A model generated the notes under the pieces. That model searched no databases and was not told the origin of the DNA. It was given only the letters and a program-made list of their open reading frames with translations. A program made the position numbers and the translations under genes. A stretch of 36,405 nucleotides of DNA from Halomonas campaniensis (lineage in GTDB: Bacteria > Pseudomonadota > Gammaproteobacteria > Pseudomonadales > Halomonadaceae): contig NZ_JPUA01000034.1 in the NCBI RefSeq assembly GCF_002211105.1, forward strand, positions 387,408 to 423,812, given 5' to 3'. Below, piece after piece: positions 25,581-33,428 of this stretch (its first letter is position 1; each line of letters begins with the position of its first letter).

Positions 25581-26310
25581 GCGTTTAAGACTGCTCTGCC
25601 TGCCCTGCGCCGGGGCCAGCGCCACCATGTATCTGCGCTGGAAGCGCCAGTTGCCCGCCTGGGTTGAAGTATATCCCGTCGAATTGCCTGGGCGTGGCGA
25701 ACGCCTGGGCGAGCCGCTTATCGATGACTTCGAGACCCAGGTGGTGCGGCTGTGCGAAGAGCAGGCAACGCGGATGCGCGGTGATTTTGCCCTGTTCGGC
25801 CACAGCATGGGGGCGCTGCTGGCCTACGGCATGGCGGCACGCTTACGCGATGTGGGGCGCCCTCAGCCACGGATGCTATTCGCCTCAGGCAGTGCGGCAC
25901 CCTCAATGCGCGACTCAGAGCGTTTAGCGGGGCTTGATAACGATAAGGCCTTAATCGCGGATCTGCGCCAACAGGGCGGCACCCCAGAGGAAGTCTTCGA
26001 AAGCCCTGAGCTGCTGCGCCTTACCCTCGATATCTTGATGGCGGACTACCGCCTCTGTCGCAGTTTCCGCTATCGCGGCGGGTCGCCGCTTGCTTACCCC
26101 CTACAGGTACTCGCTGGGCGTGAAGACGATATTGAGCAAGAGCGTTTGGAAGCGTGGCAGCGGGAAGCGGGTGGGGCGTTCTCTTTAGACTGGTTCGAAG
26201 GGGGGCACTTCTTTATTCGCCAGCAGCAATCGCAAGTGCTGGAAACCCTAAAGCGGGCACTGGCCCGACGGCTTGAGGAGGTACCTCATGCAGCGCCTGC
26301 GGTTAGCTGA
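25570..26310 (+). CDS. Type II thioesterase (NRPS editing)
   Basis: A 246-residue alpha/beta hydrolase of the GrsT/SrfA-D type. The nucleophile elbow is GHSMG with S79; a catalytic Asp lies in AGREDDI near residue 191 and the catalytic His in EGGHFFI near residue 217. The N-terminal [19 protein letters not shown] is also typical. Such enzymes remove misloaded or blocking acyl groups from carrier domains and keep an NRPS line running. It overlaps mbtH at its start and the transferase gene by 23 bases at its end, so these three are translated together. Confidence 0.93.
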   Translation: MQVKRLRLLCLPCAGASATMYLRWKRQLPAWVEVYPVELPGRGERLGEPLIDDFETQVVRLCEEQATRMRGDFALFGHSMGALLAYGMAARLRDVGRPQPRMLFASGSAAPSMRDSERLAGLDNDKALIADLRQQGGTPEEVFESPELLRLTLDILMADYRLCRSFRYRGGSPLAYPLQVLAGREDDIEQERLEAWQREAGGAFSLDWFEGGHFFIRQQQSQVLETLKRALARRLEEVPHAAPAVS

Positions 26311-27007
26311 AGGGGTGCCCGAGGGGCTTGAGGTATGGCGCTTAGCGCTCGACCTGAATGCCCCGGTAGCCGACGACGATGATCGTCTGCTGAGCCGAGC
26401 TGAGTGGCAGCGCGCCCAGCGGCTTCGCCATCACGCCGATGTCGTGCGCGCCGTGGCGACACGCGCGGCCCTGCGGCGACTGCTATCCGCGCACACCGGT
26501 ATAGCGGCAGAAAAGTTGGTGTTCACTCAGAACGCTTACGGCAAACCCGCGTTGGAAAACGTTGATGGGCCTGCTTTCAATGTCTCCCACTCTGGCAACG
26601 TCGCCCTAATTGCACTAGCCCCCGGCGGCTCGGTGGGAGTCGATATTGAGCGTCGTCGATCCGAGGCCGAACTGGCGCCGCTGCACGGGCTGGTGCTATC
26701 GCCGAGTGAGCAGCTCGGCCACGCACGCGACGGCATCGCACTGCCCTTTATGGAGCGCTGGGTGGTTAAAGAGGCGGTGCTCAAAGCCTTGGGCCTGGGC
26801 ATCGCTGATCATTTGCAGGCGCTCTCGATCACTTCCTCTTTAGGGTCGCCAGGCACCTATCACCTTGAGCACTCGCTTCCCATTTCATCATCTTTGCAAG
26901 CATGGCCGCTGCCAGCGCCGAGTGGCTATGCCGCTGCCCTGGGCTATGTCGATTCAGGCTATTCCCACGCAAACGCCCAGGGTAAACGCTACTCAACGAA
27001 TTTTTAG
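26288..27007 (+). CDS. Sfp-type 4'-phosphopantetheinyl transferase
   Basis: A 239-residue enzyme that attaches the phosphopantetheine arm to carrier proteins. Motifs are FNVSHSGN at 97-104, VGVDIE with the Mg-binding D119 and E121, and W158-VV-K161-E162 followed by AVLKALG. The length is that of the Sfp class with broad carrier specificity, fitting the three carrier domains expected for the two NRPSs in view. AGGAGG is six bases before the ATG at 26288. The presence of a dedicated transferase in the operon suggests the cluster can work as a self-contained unit. Confidence 0.93.
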   Translation: MQRLRLAEGVPEGLEVWRLALDLNAPVADDDDRLLSRAEWQRAQRLRHHADVVRAVATRAALRRLLSAHTGIAAEKLVFTQNAYGKPALENVDGPAFNVSHSGNVALIALAPGGSVGVDIERRRSEAELAPLHGLVLSPSEQLGHARDGIALPFMERWVVKEAVLKALGLGIADHLQALSITSSLGSPGTYHLEHSLPISSSLQAWPLPAPSGYAAALGYVDSGYSHANAQGKRYSTNF

Positions 27008-27017
27008 GAGATCAATA

Positions 27018-28019
27018 ATGGACAGCCAAAGCGCAACACTAACGCAACCAACCAACGTCATATCCAAACGTCAGGGGCCAGCTGATTCGGAGCTGCCCAT
27101 TATGATTTCTCCCTCCTACCCAAGGCAGCCTCTACTGGAAGCCTTTGGCGAGTTGCGCGCGGATATTGAGACGCTGGTGGCCAGAGTCGGCGGGGTGCTG
27201 CTAAGAGGCTTCGATGTTCCCTCCGTGGACGATTTTCAGCAGTTTGCTGCCGCCTTTGGTCATCCGCTGCTGAGCTATGAGTTCGCTTCTACGCCACGTT
27301 CAGCGGTGTCATCGGGCATTTATACCTCGACCGAGTATCCCGCTCATCAACATATTCCCCTCCACAATGAGCAGGCCTACACCCGCGAGTGGCCGATGAA
27401 AATCTGGTTCCACTGTGTCACCGCTTCCCCCGAAGGGGGAGAGACGCCGATAGCCGATAGTCGCACCATTTACCGCCGTATGCCGGTAGAGATCCGCGAG
27501 CGCTTTGCCCCCGGCATTCTCTACGTACGCAACTACGGCGATTTCGATATGCCTTGGCAAAAGGTGTTTAACACCGAAGACCGCGCCGAAGTGGAGGCAT
27601 TCTGCCAGCGCGCGGGTATTCGCTGTGAGTGGAAGCCCGATGGCGACCTGCGTACCACCCAACTGTGCCAAAGCATAGAGACTCACCCTGTCACCGGTGA
27701 GCAGGTGTGGTTCAACCAAGGCCATCTTTTCCATGTCTCCAACCTGCAGCCAGAGGTGCGAGAGTCGCTGGAAGAGCTGCTAGACCCCGAAGACATGCCG
27801 CGCAACGTCTTCTTTGCCGATGGTAGCCCCATTGACGATGCCATCTTCGATGAAATCCGCGGCGTACTGGCCGATGAAACGGTGATGTTCCCCTGGCAGG
27901 CAGGCGATGTGCTGATGCTCGACAACATGCTGGTCGCCCATGCACGCACGCCGTTCAAAGGGCCGCGCAAAGTCGTCGTCGCCATGGCGGAAGGCCACGG
28001 CAACCTCTCCAACGACTGA
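27018..28019 (+). CDS. SyrP-like Fe(II)/2-oxoglutarate beta-hydroxylase (TauD family)
   Basis: A 333-residue non-haem iron dioxygenase. The metal triad is visible: H116-N-E118 in LHNEQAY and the distal H308 in MLVAHARTPF; R317 is the likely 2-oxoglutarate ligand. The protein is closest in pattern to SyrP, which hydroxylates carrier-bound aspartate in syringomycin synthesis, and to the siderophore beta-hydroxylases. Beta-hydroxy-Asp is an iron ligand in many marine siderophores, and the second NRPS has an Asp-type adenylation domain, so Asp in that module is the likely target. It is 10 bases after the transferase gene and 51 before the first NRPS. AGGAG precedes the ATG. Confidence 0.88.
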   Translation: MDSQSATLTQPTNVISKRQGPADSELPIMISPSYPRQPLLEAFGELRADIETLVARVGGVLLRGFDVPSVDDFQQFAAAFGHPLLSYEFASTPRSAVSSGIYTSTEYPAHQHIPLHNEQAYTREWPMKIWFHCVTASPEGGETPIADSRTIYRRMPVEIRERFAPGILYVRNYGDFDMPWQKVFNTEDRAEVEAFCQRAGIRCEWKPDGDLRTTQLCQSIETHPVTGEQVWFNQGHLFHVSNLQPEVRESLEELLDPEDMPRNVFFADGSPIDDAIFDEIRGVLADETVMFPWQAGDVLMLDNMLVAHARTPFKGPRKVVVAMAEGHGNLSND

Positions 28020-28070
28020 ATACAACGGCTCAATCCCACGCCACGGCCAGGAGTTCCAGCAGGTACGCAT

Positions 28071-31000
28071 ATGAATATAAGGCACGCTCATACAATGAAC
28101 AGCCACCCGTCCCATAATGTTGCTAACCACAGCGACGTTTTTAGAAGCTATGTCGAGCATTTAAGTCGCCTGGCCCGGGAAAGGCCCAGCGACAGGGCGC
28201 TGATTGTAGTGAACGCACAAGGTGAGACCACCCTTGACTACGCCACCCTGGAGCGGCGCTCCCGCGCCCTGGCCAGCGAGCTCCAGCAGCGGTTCCCGGC
28301 GGGTGAGCGTGCCTTGATCCTGCTGGATAACGATGAGCACTACGTGGTGGCGTTCTTCGCTTGCTTGTACGCCGGGGTGATTGCTGTGCCGGTCTTCCCG
28401 CCGGAGTCGGCCAAGCAGCAGCACCTGGCACGTCTGCTCGCCATTGCCGCCGACTCCCAGGCTGCCTGTGTGCTTACCTCTACAACGATTATCGATGTGG
28501 TGGCATCTGCAAGCGAAGGCTTCGGCAGCGCCGAACTGATCCCCGTGGATGCCTTAGATGAGAGCCGCGCTGAACACTGGATTGAGCATCACCCAAAGTG
28601 TGATGATATCGCCTTTTTACAGTACACCTCAGGCTCCACGGCCACGCCCAAAGGCGTTATGGTCAGCCATGGCAACCTGATGGCGAACGAGCGTGCTATC
28701 GAGACGGGCTTCTCGATTGGTGCCGACGATGTTTTCGTCAGTTGGCTGCCGCTTTACCACGACATGGGACTGATCGGTGGCCTGCTGCAGCCCATCTATC
28801 GCGGTATCCCTGCGGTATTGATGAGCCCCACCTTCTTTCTGCAGCGGCCGGTACGCTGGCTGGAAGCGATCTCCCGCCACCGGGGCACCATTAGCGGTGG
28901 CCCCGATTTTGCCTACCGGCTGTGTCTTGAGCGTATCCGCGACGAGCAGCTTGAGGCGCTCGACTTATCCAGCTGGCGGGTTGCGTTCTCAGGCGCCGAG
29001 CCGGTACGCCACGATACCCTCACTGGCTTTATCGAACGCTTCCGCCCGGCGGGCTTTGCCGCTGACACCGCAGCACCCTGTTATGGCTTGGCCGAAGCGA
29101 CGCTATTGGTTAGCTGTAATTCGCGCGGTACGGGCGTGGTGGGCACGGCTTTTTCTCAACAGTCGCTGGCCGAGGGAAAGGCTGCCTCAGCGGTTGAAGG
29201 CAACACCCTGGTGGGCTGCGGTACACCGGAACCCGGTCACGCAATCGATATTGTCGATCCTGAGGGGCTTCACTCGCTGCCCAGTGGTGACGTCGGCGAG
29301 ATCTGGGTCAACGGGCCCAGCGTGGCGCACGGGTATTGGCAGAACCCAGAAGCAACAGCGAAAGCCTTTGTCACCCGCGATGGGGTCAGTTGGCAGCGCA
29401 CCGATGATACTGATGCACAGAACCACGATGCTCGCGATGATCGCTGGCTGCGCACCGGCGATCTGGGCTTTCTGCACGAAGGGCAGCTGTATATTGCCGG
29501 GCGTATTAAGGATTTGATCATTCTGCGCGGCCATAACGTCTACCCCCATGATATCGAGAGCGCTATCGAGGCGGAAGTGGAAGCAGTGCGCAAAGGGCGC
29601 GTGGCGGCCTTTGCAGTGACCACCCCTGAAGGCGCCGAGGGGATTGGCGTCGCGGCAGAGGTCTCCCGCGGCATACAGAAACTAGTGCCCGCCGAGAAGT
29701 TGGTCGAAGCGCTAAGCGAGACGGTGGGGAGCGCTTGCCACGAGCCACTTTCTGTAGTGCTACTGCTCAACCCAGGTGGCCTCCCCAAAACCTCCAGCGG
29801 CAAACTGCAGCGCAGTGCCTGCCGCCAAGGCTGGGAAGCGGGTAGCCTGGATGCCTACGCCATTCACGCCTTTGGGCGTTTTGTCAGCGGTGGTGACGCT
29901 GAGGGCGGAGGAAAGTCATCGCACTCTACTGCGGAAGCTGGAAGCGAAACGGAGCAGGCGTTGGCGAAGCTCTGGTGCCAGGTGCTGGGGGACGGCAAGG
30001 AAAAGCCGTTGGGAAGAGATGCCCACTTCTTTGCTAACGGGGGTAATTCTCTGGCGGCGGTGCAGTTGGCTTCGCGCATTAGCGATCATTGGGCGATTGA
30101 TTTTTCAGCTAAGTCAGTGTTCGAACACTCCTCACTGGGCGCTATGGCAAATGAAGTCGAGCGTATCAGCAGTGATCATGTCCATTCTGGGCGCTCGCCG
30201 ATCCCAATATTGTCACCTACACAGCGTGCCGAGCCACTGCCTCTCTCTCATGACCAGCAACGCCTATGGTTTTTATGGCAACTGGAACCTGAGAGTACGG
30301 CTTACCATATCGGTGGCGCTCTGCATTTATCAGGCCAATTGGACACTGTAGCAATGCGTGATGCCTTTGACGGTTTGGTAGCCCGGCATGAGTCGTTGCG
30401 TACGCTGTTTTACGTTGATAAGGACGGGGTTCCCAAACAGTTAATTAGGCCTGACGCTTCCTTTGACTTGGAGATCGTCGATTTTCGTGGCATGCCTGCT
30501 GAGGAGGCCCAGCAGCGTGAGGATGACACGATACGACGGATTAATGATGAGCCGTTCGATCTCTCAACAGGCCCTTTGTTGCGGGCCGCGTTGCTGCGTG
30601 TGAGCGACGATGCATATGCCTTGGTCGTTGTCATGCATCACATTATCTCGGATGGCGTATCGATGCAGATTATGCTTGATGAGTTGGTGGCCTTCTATCG
30701 TGCCCATATGCGTCGTGAGCCTGCTCAGTTACCTGAGTTGCGTGTCCAATACGCTGACTACGCAAGTTGGCAGCGTGACTGGCTGTCAGCTGGTGAGGGA
30801 GAGCGACAGCTTGCTTACTGGCAACAACAGCTTGGCAGTGAGCACCCTGTGTTGGACTTGCCAACCGACCATCCCCGCCAGACGTCGACGGCCAAGCGTG
30901 CCGGTCAGTATGAGTTTTCTCTTTCCAACGAGCTCCAAGTGGGCCTGCGCCGACTCGCCGAGAGCCAGAATACAAGCCTTTTCACTGTGCTCTTGGCCGG

Positions 31001-33425
31001 CTTTCAAGGACTGTTGCAACGGTATAGCGGGCAGCAAGAGATTCGCGTGGGAGTGCCGGTAGCTAATCGGCAGCGTCAGGAAATAGAGGGGGTAATAGGT
31101 TTTTTTGTTAATACCTTGGTATTGCGCAATGACATCAATAGTCGCCACTCATTTGAAACGATACTGACACAGTGTCAAGACGCTGTTGTCGGTGCCTTGG
31201 CGCACTCAAACTTACCTTTTGAGCAGCTAGTTGAAGCGCTACAGCCCACACGTAATTCGACTCATAACCCTCTTTTCCAGGTCATGTTCAACTATCGGCA
31301 AGAGGATCTCACGGCGTTTCAGACATTGCCCGACCTGACACTGACTGAGTCAGGGTTTCTACAGCAGGATGCTCAGTTCGATTTAACGCTAGAGGTGCGG
31401 GATTTCCCTGATGGACAGCTGAAATTTAGCATGGTTTATGCGTCAGAGCTTTTCGAGCCTGAGACCATTCAACGCCTTGCAGGATACTTTGAGACACTAC
31501 TGCAAAGGTTGCTTACGTCACCAGGGCAGGCACTGGGCGATATCGAGTTGCTTGAAAATTCTGAGCAGCAGCAACTTATTCAATGGGGAGTAAACTCTCA
31601 AGGATACTCCGATGCTGCGCCAGTTCATCATTTGATTGAGCAACAAACTGCGGCAACCCCTGAAACCACGGCGCTTGTATTTGCTGATCAGTCACTCAGC
31701 TACGCTGAGCTTAATACCCACGCCAATCATCTAGCGCACTATCTAATCGGCCTGGGAGTGCGCCCCGAAACCCGAGTGGGCATCGCCATGGAGCGCTCCA
31801 TCGATATGGTGGTGGGGTTGCTGGCGATTCTCAAGGCGGGCGGTGCCTATGTGCCGCTGGATCCAGAGTATCCCTCGGAGCGGCTGGCGTTCATCGCCGA
31901 AGATAGTGGCATCGAGCTGCTGCTGACTCAGCACCACTTGCGTGGCTCATTGCCGGTAGCGGATGGACTCAGCGTTGTTGAGTTAGATCGACTGGATATA
32001 GCACATCACGTCTCTTCCAATCCTGCAGTGGTGCTGCACGGCGAGCACCTCGCCTACGTGATTTACACTTCAGGCTCCACCGGTCGGCCCAAGGGCACCG
32101 CCATCCGACATGATGCCTTGACCAATTGCATGATCTGGATGCAGGAGACCTACCAGCTCACCGATACCGATGCCGTACTTCACAAGGCACCGTTCGGGTT
32201 CGACGTCTCTGTATGGGAGATTTTCTGGCCGCTAAGTGTCGGAGCACGTTTGGTGATCGCACAGCCGGGTGATCATCGCGATCCTGAGCGTATCATTGAG
32301 TTGATACAGAAGCATGGAATTACCACACTGAATTTTGTGCCTTCGATGTTGAAGGCCTTCCTGGCCTTTCCCGATGTTAAAACCAAGACGCGTCTCAAAC
32401 ATATTATGTGCGGTGGCGAGGCTGTTCCAGCGACGTTACAGCAAGATGTGGCTGAGCGACTTGATGGTGCCAATCTGCATGACCTGTATGGCCCAACCGA
32501 AACCACGATACATGTCACTCATTGGTGGTGTCGTGATCAAACTCACCGCCAAATTCCCATTGGGCGGCCCATCAGCGGCACCCGAACCTATGTATTAGAT
32601 GGTGAACTCAACCTAGCACCTCAGGGCATCTCTGGAGAGCTGTATTTGGGTGGGGTAAGTCTGGCCCGGGGGTATCTAAACCGTAGTGATTTAACGGCGG
32701 AACGTTTTGTTGCTGATCCGTTTGCACAGGGCGAACGCCTCTATCGCACGGGGGATCTGGTGCGCTGGCGAGAGGATGGACAGCTCGAGTACCTGGGGCG
32801 CCTTGATCACCAGGTGAAGATCCACGGCCTACGCATTGAACTGGGCGAGATAGAAGCTGAACTGCTGGCTCAGCCAGAGGTTAGCGAGGCAGTGGTGATC
32901 GCCCAAGAAGATCCTAATGGCTCGAAGCTGGTGGCGTACGTGGTTCCCCAAGTAGGCATCGAACTCGACACTAGCCCACTACGCGAGCGACTGAGCCAAC
33001 AGTTGCCGGATTATATGGTGCCGAGAGCGATGGTAGCACTAGATGCGCTGCCGCTGAATGCCAACGGCAAGGTGGATCGCAAAGCGCTGCCCGAGCCGGA
33101 CTTAATCAGCGGCACGCAGTACGAGCCACCTCAAGGTGAGGTGGAAGATGCACTAGCGGCGATCTGGAGCGAGGTGTTGGGGACAGAACGGATAGGCCGC
33201 CATGACAACTTCTTCGAGGTAGGAGGTCACTCGCTTGCAGCGATTCAGATATCAGCACGTTTCACGCAGCGCTTTGGAGAGGCGTTGCCAGTAAGACTTA
33301 TTTTTGAACACCCGACGCTGGCGAAAATGGCAACACGAGTCGCGTTACAACAGGTTAATGCCGATGGTGGCCGCGCGAAGAGACTCTCCACTATGGATCA
33401 ACTGCTCAACGAATTGGAGGAGTAA
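28071..33425 (+). CDS. NRPS, loading and first module: FAAL-T-C-A-T
   Basis: A 1784-residue synthetase. Domain order: a fatty acyl-AMP ligase (about 15-600; core QYTSGSTATPKGVM at 184, LPLYHDMGL, and SRGTGVVGTAF), a carrier domain (GGNSL, Ser 660), a condensation domain (about 720-1150; HHIISDG at 856-862), an adenylation domain (about 1175-1680; YTSGSTGRPKG near 1331, YGPTETT, NGKVDRKALP) and a second carrier (GGHSL, Ser 1721). There is no epimerase or thioesterase. The chain thus starts with a fatty acid and adds one amino acid. The ten-residue specificity code, read by alignment to GrsA, is DVWNMGLIHK. It is closest to the threonine code DFWNIGMVHK (six identities, the rest conservative). 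The ATG at 28071 is used; one eight codons later is possible. The last residues probably dock with the next protein, which starts 3 bases after the stop. Confidence 0.92.
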   Translation: MNIRHAHTMNSHPSHNVANHSDVFRSYVEHLSRLARERPSDRALIVVNAQGETTLDYATLERRSRALASELQQRFPAGERALILLDNDEHYVVAFFACLYAGVIAVPVFPPESAKQQHLARLLAIAADSQAACVLTSTTIIDVVASASEGFGSAELIPVDALDESRAEHWIEHHPKCDDIAFLQYTSGSTATPKGVMVSHGNLMANERAIETGFSIGADDVFVSWLPLYHDMGLIGGLLQPIYRGIPAVLMSPTFFLQRPVRWLEAISRHRGTISGGPDFAYRLCLERIRDEQLEALDLSSWRVAFSGAEPVRHDTLTGFIERFRPAGFAADTAAPCYGLAEATLLVSCNSRGTGVVGTAFSQQSLAEGKAASAVEGNTLVGCGTPEPGHAIDIVDPEGLHSLPSGDVGEIWVNGPSVAHGYWQNPEATAKAFVTRDGVSWQRTDDTDAQNHDARDDRWLRTGDLGFLHEGQLYIAGRIKDLIILRGHNVYPHDIESAIEAEVEAVRKGRVAAFAVTTPEGAEGIGVAAEVSRGIQKLVPAEKLVEALSETVGSACHEPLSVVLLLNPGGLPKTSSGKLQRSACRQGWEAGSLDAYAIHAFGRFVSGGDAEGGGKSSHSTAEAGSETEQALAKLWCQVLGDGKEKPLGRDAHFFANGGNSLAAVQLASRISDHWAIDFSAKSVFEHSSLGAMANEVERISSDHVHSGRSPIPILSPTQRAEPLPLSHDQQRLWFLWQLEPESTAYHIGGALHLSGQLDTVAMRDAFDGLVARHESLRTLFYVDKDGVPKQLIRPDASFDLEIVDFRGMPAEEAQQREDDTIRRINDEPFDLSTGPLLRAALLRVSDDAYALVVVMHHIISDGVSMQIMLDELVAFYRAHMRREPAQLPELRVQYADYASWQRDWLSAGEGERQLAYWQQQLGSEHPVLDLPTDHPRQTSTAKRAGQYEFSLSNELQVGLRRLAESQNTSLFTVLLAGFQGLLQRYSGQQEIRVGVPVANRQRQEIEGVIGFFVNTLVLRNDINSRHSFETILTQCQDAVVGALAHSNLPFEQLVEALQPTRNSTHNPLFQVMFNYRQEDLTAFQTLPDLTLTESGFLQQDAQFDLTLEVRDFPDGQLKFSMVYASELFEPETIQRLAGYFETLLQRLLTSPGQALGDIELLENSEQQQLIQWGVNSQGYSDAAPVHHLIEQQTAATPETTALVFADQSLSYAELNTHANHLAHYLIGLGVRPETRVGIAMERSIDMVVGLLAILKAGGAYVPLDPEYPSERLAFIAEDSGIELLLTQHHLRGSLPVADGLSVVELDRLDIAHHVSSNPAVVLHGEHLAYVIYTSGSTGRPKGTAIRHDALTNCMIWMQETYQLTDTDAVLHKAPFGFDVSVWEIFWPLSVGARLVIAQPGDHRDPERIIELIQKHGITTLNFVPSMLKAFLAFPDVKTKTRLKHIMCGGEAVPATLQQDVAERLDGANLHDLYGPTETTIHVTHWWCRDQTHRQIPIGRPISGTRTYVLDGELNLAPQGISGELYLGGVSLARGYLNRSDLTAERFVADPFAQGERLYRTGDLVRWREDGQLEYLGRLDHQVKIHGLRIELGEIEAELLAQPEVSEAVVIAQEDPNGSKLVAYVVPQVGIELDTSPLRERLSQQLPDYMVPRAMVALDALPLNANGKVDRKALPEPDLISGTQYEPPQGEVEDALAAIWSEVLGTERIGRHDNFFEVGGHSLAAIQISARFTQRFGEALPVRLIFEHPTLAKMATRVALQQVNADGGRAKRLSTMDQLLNELEE

Positions 33426-33428
33426 GGC

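Noticed and set aside
31620..33110. Reading the first adenylation domain as serine-specific
   Set aside because: The first three code letters (DVW) fit Ser, but N278, G301 and H331 are those of threonine codes.
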